A DNA stretch of 64,000 bases from Diprion similis. Taxonomy: Eukaryota; Arthropoda; Insecta; Hymenoptera; Diprionidae. Shown one piece after another: positions 33,961 to 46,530 of the stretch (positions within the stretch are counted from its first letter, which is position 1; each line of letters begins with the position of its first letter). Where the stretch lies: contig NC_060105.1 of NCBI RefSeq assembly GCF_021155765.1, forward strand, positions 496,001-560,000, given 5' to 3'. A program made the translations under genes and the position numbers. The notes below the pieces were generated by a model. The model was not told the DNA's origin, searched no databases, and saw only the letters and a list, made by a program, of their open reading frames with translations.

Positions 33961-36900
33961 CGATGACGACGGCGATTCTTCTCGCCGAGATGTCCGCGTC
34001 GCCGAGAAAGATGAAGATGAAGATGAAGGGGAGGCGAAAGAAACGATTTACCTTATTTCTTGACGCAAATAAATAAATAATAATAACAAGAGTGATGATA
34101 CCTAAATATTTTCCGATCTGCAAAGCAACGTGTATACCTCTGTTTCGTTTTCGCATCACCTGATCAATTATTGTCATAGTGACGTACCGACAGGGTAAAC
34201 GTTGTTGTTTTTCTTATTTGGAAACGTTGTACCAAGTTACGTATACGCATTACGCATATATGTCGGTACTAGCCAAGACTTTGCGATAAATCGAAGGAAT
34301 AACTGACTGCGAGGATGGGATGGGTGTTATAGATATATATGTATAATATCTATATATATATGCAATTTGTGCAAAAAGATAATTCCAATTAGGTAGGTAT
34401 ACCTAACCGAGGATGGGTTCAGCTTCTCTCTCGACGAGGTAAGGAGCCGCGGGGCTACCCTGAGAGGCACGGATACGGGTAATGGGTATGGGTAGTATAA
34501 TGCAATCCCCGGGTAGATACATACTTTATGTATAGGAATATGTATAATATGGAGGGGCCGTCCATCGTCGTGCTCTCGATATATATCGCAAACCAAACCG
34601 CCGCATCGCGCCTCGAAATAAAAGAGCCGAGGCTCAATTGTGGCTCGCTTGCGGTATATAGGGATGTACCCACCTCGCCGTAATGCGTATGTGTCGTCGG
34701 GATATGTACGATGGATATACGTTCTGGTTACGTATCCTGCCTACCTCCTCCTCCTCCTCCTCCTCGCCGTATATGGAATCCAGAAGGTTTAAACTTTGAA
34801 CATTTTATCTACCTGCTGCATGCATATATAATACGTACCTACATAGCGTACAATCATTCTTTATTGATCCTGTACGCCTCGGGAGGCGACGACGACGACG
34901 AAAGTATATAGACGTGCACACATACGCACGCATCCTGTAAATAGCGTGCATAATTGAAGGGAAGAGCTCACGTTCGTCGTATACACACACAAGAATTGGG
35001 GACACGAGCCGCCGGGAACAACCTTTCTTTACCGACATAAGAAATCATTCGCGAGACTTCAGGCTTGGTCGTTTGTTACGTATAATTTATAAGATTTATT
35101 TTCAATTCGCGAGGAGAATCATTGACGATGAAATTCATTATTTCAACGTCAATTATCGATAAGCATTATATGAGTGACCAGCCGTTAGTTTTGTGGGAAA
35201 CGCGTTAAAGTATGGGTGTCGCGATGACGTTGAAAAGTCAATTTTAAGGTTAAATTAAATCGATTCTTACAATAAGATGAAAAGTTTTTAGCCTTTTCTA
35301 GGAAAAGTGTTTTCACATTTTCTCTATTTCTTATTCCTTTCACTTACTTTTTTCTTGCAATCCGTGATGGGAAGTTCCCGGCGTTATAGATAGATAAAAA
35401 TACGCATGCATACCTGTTGTGGATTGCGACTCGATTATTCATATCGACGATGCGGTGCTTGTAAAAGCGTGCTGCGGAAACCAGAGGCTAAAAATTCAAA
35501 ATGGGTAACAAGCTTAGCGAACGTGCTGCACCCGCTTTTGGTCCCCCTCGTCCTTCTCGCCAAGGTATTTTGCCGGCTTCGAAAGATGACAATGCGTGCA
35601 CCGTTAGAGTGGTTTTGGACTATTGAAACAGGCCTTTGGAAAGTACAGCTCTTGAGGTGGCTCCGTTCGTTAGAAGTGTGTGAATGTTAAATGACAAACA
35701 CCCGATCCATCCGATATCGATCATCGCACGAAGGGCGAGCGCAAATTTATACCGCATGAGATATTCAAATTGAGTGAAAAATTCTTTTAATCTAAATTGC
35801 ACCGGGTAAAATGAAAATTAATTATCAGCCATGGTGATGTTCCTCGATCGTTTATTCAGTAGGCGAAGACCGGGACGTGCGGTCCGATGCCATAACAACG
35901 TCATAAAACGTCATATATTTTATAGCTTGACTCGGTAAAAAGGAGTATTGAGTATATGTATTACGCTTACCTTATACCCAATGGCGGCAGCATCAGCACT
36001 ACCAGCACCACTAGCATGGTAGTGTGGTGACTCTACCTGGCCTCAGTTCGTTCCCACGGGGTGCATCACTCCGGTATATCGACTAGCAGTAAGAACAATG
36101 ATATCCCGTGGTGGTGGTGGTGGTGGTCGCGGCAAATACTTCGTTATGCTTTTCATTTTTATTGCTTTATATATATATATAATATTTCGAATCGTTCGTC
36201 CGATGACTTGTTAATGGTACGAAACCCGGCAGAGATTTTTCAAGTTCTTACTCTGTTTAATTAAACAAGTTGAGCATTTTTTCAAAAGGGGATGTTTTGA
36301 AATTATTATACCTATCGTGTTTCGGTCTTGCTGTTAAACTTTCTGGTGCATCCCATTATAACGTCGTTGATGTGTAACTGTTACCCCTAGGTATGATAAT
36401 TAATCGTTCTAACGTTTGGTTTCTCTTTGCTTTCAGGTAAGAATCCACAATCAACACAAACTGCATATTAACCTGTCTTCACACTTGACTAGACGACCCA
36501 TTCAAATCGCATCATAATCACCGAAGGTAGTAAGTATATCGTCTTGCGGTATTTGTGTTTCAAAAATGTCACGGTATATTATACAAATTAGTGAATCGAC
36601 AATCGCTGCGAGATCGTGTATAGAAGTCAGCGACAGCTATCGTGGAATTCTTGGATCATCATATTTAGTGAAACGAACGTTTCCCTTGTCTATTAAAACG
36701 GAATTTCTTCGGGCGTAACCGAAGGTGGGAGGGTTTTTGGTGCGAGGGTCGGTTTGACCCCGGATCGTGTGTATAGAGAACGTTGTACATATCTATGTGG
36801 AATATGTGGAAGGTATATACGCCGCGGTGGAGAGCAGAATGTGGAAAGTAGAGGGAGAGAGAGAGAGAGCGGAGAGCGGAGAATGGAGAATGGAGAACGG

Positions 36901-37616
36901 AGAGTGAAGAGTGGCGATTGCATTATACTTGAGCGGAGGGAGGTTTGTAGGAGTCAAGTTAAAGTGGTGGTTGGAATCAATACGGTGTAGCGGAGCGACG
37001 GCTATACCGAGGGGGTTGAAAAGCTCCGCTCCGGGTTACAGAACGGGGGATAATTGTATTAAATAATGGACTGACGCGACAAACTCTACGATAAACCGTT
37101 CGCATCCCTCCCTACCTCTCGGATCCAATCGAGGAAAGTCTCCCCATTTCTCTCTCTCGCCCCTTTTCCATTGTCTCGAATCTCCCTCTCCATATACCGC
37201 CCCATTATACTTGATATTTCGCTTTCAAATGTAATTCCCGGTAAAAACCACAAAAATCACAATTCACGTCTCGTCTGGACGTGTTTATACACGAATGGAT
37301 GGTAGGAAAAAGTTTTCAAGTTTGCGGTTGTATAATTTCTACTACTGCTGGTTGCTCGTGTTTCACTCTTCTTCTTCTTCCTGCAGTATTCTCCTTCCTT
37401 CCTTCCTTCCTTCCTTTCTTCCTTTCTTCCCCCTGTCTGATCCTCGACAACCGGGGATCGCCGAGGTAGGGAGGGAGGAAGAGAGACTTGAGTTCTGAGT
37501 ATAGATCCGTCGTCGGTTGTCTGGAGGGAGGGTTACAACGGGATGCGAAAACGTGGTAACAGCATTAGGGTTAGTAACGGATTTCGAGTGGATCGGAAGG
37601 CGGAATGGTAGCGGAA

Positions 37617-37670
37617 GGATAAGCGGAAGGGAAGGGAACCGGCAGGGGGGGGGGGGGGGAGGGGGAAGGG
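37617..37670 (+). repeat. G-rich tract with 15-G run, potential G-quadruplex
   Basis: Runs of three or more G on the plus strand include fifteen at 37645-37659 and five at 37661-37665, with flanking ggg runs. This satisfies the usual four-run rule for intramolecular quadruplex formation. Run length may also reflect sequencing slippage. Confidence 0.7.
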
Positions 37671-39927
37671 ATAAAGTAAACAGCAGGGATCCGCCGTCGT
37701 CTTCCGCTACCATGCACGGCTGCTGCTGCTACTGCAGCATTAGCTACGCGTTCTCTCATGCCATCCACGGCGCCCGTCGAGTCGACTTGACTTGGATTTT
37801 ATTGACCCAAATGGTGCAGGAAGATTAATTTCGCTCGAGATAAACACCCCCACCGTACACCGTGACGCCATGCGCCGGAAGGGAGGGGAAGAAGGAGAAG
37901 AACGTACCCGGAAGGGTGAAATCCAAAGCCACTCAGGGTAATGTTATCGGATTGTTTTTCGCCTCCCTTCTTCCTGGCACACAGACAGCGGCAGACGTAT
38001 CTGTGTACACACACAACTAATGTCGAGAGTTATAATACCTGTTTATACATGCCTATCTCTGACGCGCGTCGATAATCGTGTGAAAGAAATTATTCTTTGT
38101 CCTTTTCTATCCCGGGATTATATGTTAATCTGCAGGTTTCGGTTGTTGTTGTATGTTGTTGAGGTGTTTGCTGGAGAAATAACGATTCTTAATAATACAT
38201 ATTAGTGCATATTTATCTTATATAGTTTTTTCAAACTACTCTCACAGTAACGGTAGGTGTACGAGTATGTTCTGTCCTGTGCTGATCCACTTGATCAGTT
38301 GATCTAACCGCATGCATAATCTTTTTGCAGTGTGAATATATCGTCGTATCGGGACATGGTTTATAAGCGATAATCGTTTTATTGCATTCGACAGAAGTGT
38401 GAGATCGTTATTCGAAATGGAAATTTTTTACGGACTCTTTTTTCACATAGAGATACTTATAGTCGTAGCATATATAATAATCTGTTTACACGTGTGGACA
38501 TATATAGGTACATACAAATACCGGTTCAGTTTTCAATCGACGATTGCAAATCGAAACATTCCGCTTTTCGACGACTTGCGGGGATAAGCATTTTGTAGGC
38601 AATTTCCTGCTCCGCTAAACCGATAAAAATTTCGACACTGCTGGACCCTTCGCGTTACGTAATCGCCCTCTTAAATCTTCCCTAGCTTCTGACGATCGTT
38701 CTCCACGCTTTTTCTCGACCCCTTCCCCCATCCATTCCTGACAAAGGGCATTTCAGTAAAAATGCTTCGTTCAATTCGCTAGAAAATTTATAACAACGAT
38801 ATTAGGGTGTCTTCGATGTAGACAAGAGACGATTTTTCGGATCTGTATATTTTTTACCCATCTTTTTCATAATCAAATAATACTGACAACAGCCGATTTG
38901 TTTCAAATGATAGAAAAATGGTATGAACATCTAAATTTGAAAGGGCTTGTGATATTTCCGACACGATTTAATGAACTTTATTTTATCATTTTGTTTAGTC
39001 TCGATGAATGTAAATCTATACATTGGTGCGTGCTTCGTACTTAGAAGTCAGGGAAATGAATAGGGAGTAAGAAAAACAAAGAGATGAAATCAAAAATTAT
39101 GCAACCAACGGTCGAAAGTTGAGCCTGGTTCGCCGCCTCGCTCGCCAACTGGTAACCCAGAATCAATAACTTCTACTTCTGTTCTTCGTCGCTCCGCTCT
39201 CGTCTCTCCCAAGTTAGCAGTGAGGCGTCGCTCGCTGTCGGCTTAAAGCCCGACGAGCCGTTGTCGTCGTCTGGGTGTCCGCACACCACTTTCGTACAAT
39301 TGCTGACCTTTCAAGGGTTCAAAAGGACGCGCTGAGGAGCCTGCCGACGAGCCCGGGTTTTCAAGTGGCCCTCCTCCTCGGCCGCCTTCCACTAGCCCAG
39401 GGATAAATTCTTGCGCCTCGATTTCATTCAAGATTCCTCTGGCTCACTCGCTTTGTGACTCGGTCTACATGCTCGCCGTGCTTGGAGGAAAAAAAAAAAT
39501 GTTGCAGATTATTCCTCTTCTGCTTGTCTGTGTAAAGACTAGTGCAGAAGAAATCACCGTCACTTTTACGTGGATATTCGAATGTCGAAAGCTTTTTGTG
39601 TATTCAAAATTGTTTCTTGTCTTTATTTTTCATAGTATTTCGAATCGCGAAAGAATTTACATGAATTTTTTGTGTTATTCGTATCGAGGGTTTGCGCAAA
39701 TCTCGGCGAATTCGTTCGACAGAATCGTGTCGGAGAAGGAGGAAAAGGAGGAGGAGGAGAGGAATTGTGGAAAGTCCGCGTGTGTCGGGATGTTAACCCA
39801 GTTTCATCGCAACTGATCAATATAACATCCGTTTCCCCGCATATCCTCGCATCCTCTTCTCCTCCCCGCAGTTACCCAACCATAGCTGTGTTGTAGGTGT
39901 TACACGGAGAAGCTAGGGTGGCAGTAT

Positions 39928-39982
39928 AGTAGTAGTAGTAGTAGTAGTGACGGTTGTTTCTCTCTCTCTCTCTCTCTCTCTC
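39928..39982. repeat. (AGT)n and (TC)n microsatellites
   Basis: Seven AGT units (39928-39949) are followed after ten bases by about eleven TC units (39960-39982). Open frames of poly-Tyr or Arg-Glu over them are artefacts. Confidence 0.9.
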
Positions 39983-40448
39983 GGCAATCGTTCGCTTCCT
40001 CCATTTCTCTCCTCCGTAAACGAACGTCGACGGACGGAACGACGGCAAACGCACTCCCTCGCGGTTTAATCTCGCACCTTTCCACTCTCGAACATACGAC
40101 AGTGATTGGCATTTGCGCAGGAGGTATACTACGACGTTGTAGGACCCCAAGGAGTAACGAGAATCACGTTATACTCGAAGCTAAAGAGATCTCTGTCTCA
40201 ATATACAAACCGCGCTTGAGTCAGGATGCAAAGTACAGGCACGTTTATATACCTTATATCAGGACAACTCATTCCAGTATACCTACTTAGAGGGATCGTC
40301 TGGAACTCATTGACGAAACGAAATTTTTCTCCTCGTATTATACATATAATCAATTATTATAGCACGGTAGTTATTGGCTTGTTAATTTTTCTCGAGTCAT
40401 GATGTTTTTTGATTATCGTATAAGGTGTTTCAGACATTAAGCTATATT

Positions 40449-40629
40449 CATGGTGTCCAGTGGTCCTGGAAACGTTCTTGAATTTTTGCTTGTTCTTCAA
40501 AAGTCCTGTAAATCATCATTAAATTTTTCTTATCTCCGCGGAATATTTTATTTTTAATGTCGTTGAACAACCTGAAAATGTACTGGAGATTTTCTTAAAT
40601 TTGTTACGGATTTTTTACTGGACACCATG
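40449..40629. mobile_element. MITE family B, copy 2 (perfect 13-bp inverted ends)
   Basis: The left end catggtgtccagt (40449-40461) and right end actggacaccatg (40617-40629) are perfect inverted repeats. The 181-bp element is homologous to 19530-19669, which lacks about 40 internal bases. It is non-coding and flanked by AT-rich DNA without a clear duplication. Confidence 0.75.
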
Positions 40630-42911
40630 TATATATAGACGTTTCACTCGACTGAAGATTGATTAAAATTTGACCTAACTCTCTAGCTTCGCCGCGCATA
40701 GTTCTCGCAAAATTACACTAGCAAATTGCAGAGCAAACCTCTTTTGCTGCGGCTGATTTTTCAATCACCCAACGCCCAGGTGCTGCAATCCTGGTGCGCT
40801 GGTATAAGATACCTTCTCATAACCGTGTACCGCCGCAGCATACAAATTAGGGTATTACCTCGAGATATTTAACCGGCAATAGATCGAGACGGACGCGTAA
40901 CCAAGAAGGTATTTTAAGAGGTGTAATTTTACCGGTTCACCTATCTCCTTCGTTCTAGGTAGACCTGGAAGCTTTCGTATACTAGGTGGTGGCTGGTTGG
41001 CTGGAAACCTACGCGTCTGATAATAGTGAAAAGTTGGTAATTTGGTGTTGGGGAAAAGGCGCGAATTAACCGCACAACGTTATACATACCTACTGGGATG
41101 TTGTTGGTAGTAGGGAACGAGCAGCAACGCAATCATTGCATCGCGGTAGCTCCGTAGTCGTCACCGCAACACCTGCAGTAGGTACTCTAGCTGGTAGCTA
41201 TTACACGGTTATAATACAGAGCACCGTATGGTACGTTGCTATAAAAGTGGACAAGCTCTTCTTGCCGTAAGCTTTTGCCGTGAGCTTGAAACCAATCACT
41301 GATTTCTACGAACCGGCACAAATCTCAAGCGAGTTGGGATCGGTGTTTCATTGAAAGGAGAAAAAACAAATCCATTTCATGTATCTTACGGCGTACACGT
41401 TTATAGATCTCCAATCTTCGTATACTGTCGTCTCACAATCAGTAAAAGTACTCCTCAACCTCGTGAAAGTATTTTATGGATGGTTGGTGTAGTGCGCGTT
41501 GAAAGCGGGGGCTTGACGTAGGACGAACGACGTTGGTGCTTTCTTTAGTTGTTCGTCGACGATGTTGTATCGTAGCCTCAAGTGAAGGGTGCTTCAGCTC
41601 TCTGGGAGGTTTGCATCGTGCAGCGCACATGTAGATGATAAGAGATAACGCGATGAAAGATTTCCACGATTCGTCTCACTGTCTCTTATTCCTTCTTATC
41701 TTTATATACTCTTTGAAGCTTTTTATCTTTTCTATTTTCATTCTTTCTGTTTCGCCTGCGTATCTGTATTGTAGCATATATATATATACGTGTATAAACC
41801 AAAAGTGAAATTTTAAAAAATGCAGCGGACGACCGGTTTACGGTTTTACAATTTTCACCGGCTGTTGTTTTTCTTTTCTCTTTCAGTCAGCCTTTCCGTC
41901 TGTTATGTGTCGGTATCATACAAGCCGCATGTAATTTATTGATTAATTAAATATGATTGCCATCGTGGATTTGTTCAGAAGTAAATCTCTTTGCAAAAAC
42001 GTTCGTTTACTTTTTACCTGGAATGACGATATCATTTCCGTGAGTCGTAAACGTTTAACCGCATGCAAGCTAGGCTTCGAGATCGGTAAAAGATTGAAGG
42101 GTATAAATGCGTGGTTAATGCTCGATTACGACGAACGGACACGCGCTAATCAAATCCACGTATGTTGTTACTACTCACACCTGTATAGGTATGAAACGAA
42201 CGTCATTCGCTCGTAACTTCACGCATTACCATCCATTACACGTATCTTCTTGAAAATTATCGTACACGTATTACTCAGCTAGCTTTGGAGTACCTACCCA
42301 AGTAAAATGTGTTTATAAAAAATTGCGCCAAAATCTGTGCAAGCAGTTTTTAATTTTCTTAATCTGTTTATATTAACGACGAAGGATCATGTTTGTTCAA
42401 TTTGCATTTGTCAACGTGGAGTATAGGTACAGGTACGTTTACCCTGCAGCAATACGAACTACATACTCATCGTTAATTAAACACCTATAATTACATACGG
42501 TTTGAATGGGGGGACAAACATGGCTAAAAACTCGAGAGTAATATTGAGAAGAATGAATGGTGATGCTAAAATAAGAATTAGGAGTAACTGAAAAACAAGG
42601 AAAGAAGGCAGCTTGATACGTGAGCGGTGTTTCATCGTTGTGTTGTAGGCGCCCTGGTTTTATAGGAAGTGACTCCAAGGCCTTAAAGCCACCTCGCCTA
42701 CCTCGGTAGCGTCGAAGCCCATTAACTGTTTCCAGCGAGTAGGTATCTACTTCCCTAGTCGGCTCTGCATGTCCGTTTGGCCTGACTTACTACGTCGGGT
42801 AGGCAGGGTGTAGTCGAGGCGGCAAGAGAAGCCAACACCGCAAACACGCCCCACTTCAGCCCCTATCCATACCCTAACTCTCGTTACCGCTGCATGCGAT
42901 ACAGTTACCCA
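40630..42911. other. Intron part 6: no gene seen
   Basis: Mostly unique sequence. The plus-strand frame 41953-42216 (87 codons) has mixed composition but no recognisable domain. Nothing else supports a gene. Confidence 0.4.
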
Positions 42912-42977
42912 ACCTGAACCTAAACCTAAACCTAAACCTAAACCTAAACCCTGAACCCTAAACCGTAAACCCTAACA
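42912..42977. repeat. Telomere-like (CCTAAA)n tract
   Basis: About six cctaaa hexamers run into degenerate ccctgaa, ccctaaa and ccgtaaa, then ccctaac. The unit differs from the canonical insect TTAGG (CCTAA) and lies inside a presumed intron, so it is interstitial. It could be a relic of telomeric DNA repair, a variant telomeric repeat, or a plain microsatellite. Confidence 0.75.
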
Positions 42978-43659
42978 AACTATATAACGTGTGCTGGGGG
43001 AGGTTTACCAAAGCGGACTCTCTCTCTTTTTGATACTCCCTCTGCTTTAGACCTCCAGAGATACACGCGTACCTAGAAGCCGCGCGATACTTGTCGTCCA
43101 ATTACTGATTCGGGTCGGTCAACCGCGTGCCACCAATTTGCACCGCTACACAGCACACGTACCGCGATTGCAATTTATGTCTTTCGTAGGAACAGATCGT
43201 ATTTTTGTATAAAAGGAGTAATCTATAATTCGCCTCATTCTTTGTGTCAATATACTGATTTTGAAAAAGAAAAGATGAAAACAAAAACGGAATGTTCTGT
43301 AGATTCTGACTCCCGTTTATATTTCAAGAGACGTAACAGTCGCTGCAAACACTGCGATGATGAGAGAGTAGGTATTTATTGTTTTTTGATCCAAGGAGTT
43401 TGATAACAAAAAAATTCAACCGACAGATGCAGCACCTCGTATAGATGCTCTTCAAATAAATATTACATTGATACTACCTTCAGCATGATGTAGATGCATC
43501 ATCTCTATCTCGGATATTATTGAATAATTTTTATTTTCAAACGAACAATTTCATCTCTTGTATATGTGCATTACTCATGACGCGTTAAAGTAGGTGCGAA
43601 AAAGACGAATGATTGTGTAGCGTTTACGTGGGCGGATATCTATATATATAAGCAGCCCG

Positions 43660-43935
43660 TCACAGTCTGCCCTCGTAATCATCCTGCTTGCAGGGTTCTT
43701 GGTTCGCTGCGTTGTCGACCGGTAATTGTCCTGCGGTATTGCGACTGCTGATCGCATCTACGTAGGGGTACCCATTATGATCTCGTGTCGTAGTTTGTTT
43801 GACGATGAGATAGATATGCTTGTCGCGTAACACTCGTTGATTGACCAGGTAGCGGGTATGTAATAAACTCTTTCGTACCGATTCGAATTTCCGCATCGTC
43901 ACCGATCCATCGAGGACATTGCCGAGAATCGGTGG
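43660..43935 (-). other. Unassigned protein-like open frame
   Basis: The frame is open on the minus strand from just after a TGA near 43950 to its own TGA at about 43660-43662. The first Met is at about 43896. The encoded peptide is soluble and well mixed (Lys/Arg-rich first half, Asn/Asp/Gln-rich end) and not repeat-driven. I recognise no domain. It could be a cryptic exon, a decayed retrocopy or chance. Confidence 0.2.
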
Positions 43936-46497
43936 AAATATTAATTCAATTACTCGTCAGTACGTGTCATTGTCCGAATCGTACAAGTCCCAGGGCGCAA
44001 AATCTTTTGAATCCAGTGAAAATTTTTTTTGTCATGTAATAAGTAATTCGTGGATGCGGTTCCGGTTTCTTAAAGGGTCGAAAGTCAAATTCACCATAAC
44101 GTCGAATCTCATTGGCAGAAATACTTCGAATTCAAAATCTTGTTTATAATATCTCAAGTAAACTGGAATTTCGGAGTTCACGTTGTAGTCCTCATAAACG
44201 CAAATTTCCTTTTATCCTTCTTAGGATATTGAATTATCAAGGGTATATGTTTGTTGTCTTCATTTCCGATATCATCTGGTAGTTGTAGGTTAAGGTATAT
44301 TGGGACGGGTGGCGTTCCAGTGAAACGAGATCTCTTTCGATCAAGTACTTTCGTTTTTCATTCGCGGTTTATTCGTTCGACAGTCAGTCGATGTAGCTTT
44401 GAGAAATCGGCCAAGGTCCGTCTTCACCGTCCGGCAAACGAAACGTGCAAGTCGGCCTTTGACGAACTCTCAGGTTTTTACAAGCCGCAATTACGAAAGA
44501 CCTCTCGCAATTTAACACAGCTGCTCCTGCTCTTCGAAATCGGCTCTCCCCAAAATCAACGGACGTCGTGCGAAACGCACTCGCTGCACGTGTAAATGAA
44601 CGTGTATTACGTATAATAGCTGTACGCAATGCGAAATTATTTATAATTTATAACGTGAATATTCAACATTGAAACTACACTCATCGAGAGTGGTTCGATT
44701 GGCATATACACTTTAAACAATTATAAAAGATACGGAGGGACACCTTGTATTTTGGCAGCGCTCCCCGCTGCGGGCGCAGTCGGTCGGTGAACCACGTCGA
44801 GGTGACGTGGAAGAAGTATAAAGTAAAGGGAGGAAACATCGAGTCGAATAGAATGATTTTATCGCGGCATACAATCTGCCGAGATGAGGAGAGCGAACTC
44901 TGGACAATGAGGCCATTGTCGGATATCTTCGGGATAACTCCTGTACTCTCCTCATCCTCGTTCTCTCTCTCCGACCTTACCTTACCTTGCCTTACATTGC
45001 CTTACCTGGCTTGCTTTAGTCTCGGGCGCGACCTCCTTCTGCGTCCTGTCGTTTATTGTTGTGTCGCCAGACGAAGAAGCCTGCGGGGCCATTCGTTATA
45101 ATAGCTGTACGAATGCGTGGAGAGAACACCGCGATTTATAGCTTTGCTTGTTTGCCATTCTCAAGCCACTCTTATTTGTCGATGATAATTATCTCCTATA
45201 TGGGTTTATGACTTTGGGTAAAAAAAAAAAAAAAAAAAAAATGTCCACGTACGTAAGGATGGTTTTTTTTTTAAATTTCGATATATGTTTAATGCTGATT
45301 TTTAATTGGATAATAATTGGGTATATCAAATTTTTGTCGGGTCTGACGTAAGTCGGTGGAACAAACTTGTACAGGTATATGTATAATTTTCTTCTTTTTT
45401 TTTTCAACCATTTTTAAGCATCTTATTATACACCGGTTATTTGAAATTCAATATCATTCAACCGGGAAAAGAAGTTGTTCACGATATTTGTGTTGTTAAA
45501 ATCCCAATTAGTCCACCGCGTGTGGATAATTCAAGTATCGCATTTACATTCGTTCCTTCTACCGAATAACACAGCAACTAGCCAGTCGCTGGATAGCAAG
45601 TATATATGTATATATTATATATTATTATTATGTTATATGTTATAGGATTATAACGAAGAGATTATACGAGCTAGAATATCTCTGGCCGCACTGTGGGCCG
45701 TTTGAAAACCCATATAATCCCTGATCCTCTTTTCGTCCTATAAAGAGATCATTCAAGAAATGAATAACCAGCGTTGTATACCAGACTGTATAAATAGACG
45801 CGTGTATATACTATATATATATATATATATATATATGTGTAGATGTATATGTAGTCGCTTTGCGTCGCTGCTGCGTGTATGACTAGTACACATATGTAAT
45901 GCTCCGCATGTGCAGTGAAACGTGTTACACCTATCTATTTATTGCGATATATCATCCATCTTCGCTGTTATACAGACCTACGTAGTATATAATACGTACA
46001 CACGTGCTATGATATATAATGCGTACCCTTTAATAAGCGTTAATACTTTGCCAATACAGAGTTATTTAGAGTTCTTGTCAATCCCCGCTCAAAGAAGTTT
46101 TTGGAAAATATTCAATAATTGTTGAAATGAAGAGAGAAAAAAAAAAATGTCTCAATAAACAGTAATAAACAAATGAAAACTGACGTGCAAACGATTAACG
46201 AAATCATACACGTAATAAACTCGATGATACTCAGATCTGGAACCATTTCACCAGCCCTTTAAGCACCAGTCTTCTTCGTTCATCCCTTCTCTTTTTCTAT
46301 ATTCCTCTCTCTCTCTCTCTCTCTTCTCTTGAATAAACGCTTTTCTCTCTCGCTCTCTCCCCGATTGCTCGGGCTCTCGATGCTCGTGTGGTGTTTTGCA
46401 GCACCGGGGCTGCTGCGGGTTCACCCGAGGCCAACAACCCAGCCAACTCGTTTATTTGGTCGGTTCTCTTCGCTCGCCTCTCTCTCTCTTTCTCTTT

Positions 46498-46530
46498 CAT
46501 TCTTCTTCTTCTTCTTCTTCTTCTTCTTCT
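46498..46530. repeat. (TTC)n trinucleotide repeat
   Basis: About ten uninterrupted ttc units within a 250-base pyrimidine-rich stretch on the plus strand that also has CT runs at 46305-46330 and 46478-46495. Confidence 0.9.

Larger units (their letters stand above)
30700..40448. other. Intron part 5: simple repeats, no gene recognised
   Basis: Nearly 10 kb without a supported gene. It holds the TTGCG, ACG, CTC, TGG, GA and AGT/TC arrays listed separately, a hairpin-forming GC-rich patch near 31609-31628 (ggcctcc and ggaggcc arms), and several long frames over low-complexity DNA. A third ttagggtgtc left end may lie at 38803. Confidence 0.4.

Noticed and set aside
33600..34076. 158-codon plus-strand frame
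   Set aside because: It runs through pyrimidine-rich and ACG microsatellite DNA; poly-Thr and Ser-rich composition comes from repeats and there is no domain.
42912..42977. Plant contamination suggested by CCCTAAA-like units
   Set aside because: The tract is short and degenerate and the flanks are continuous with the insect intron, so contamination is unlikely.
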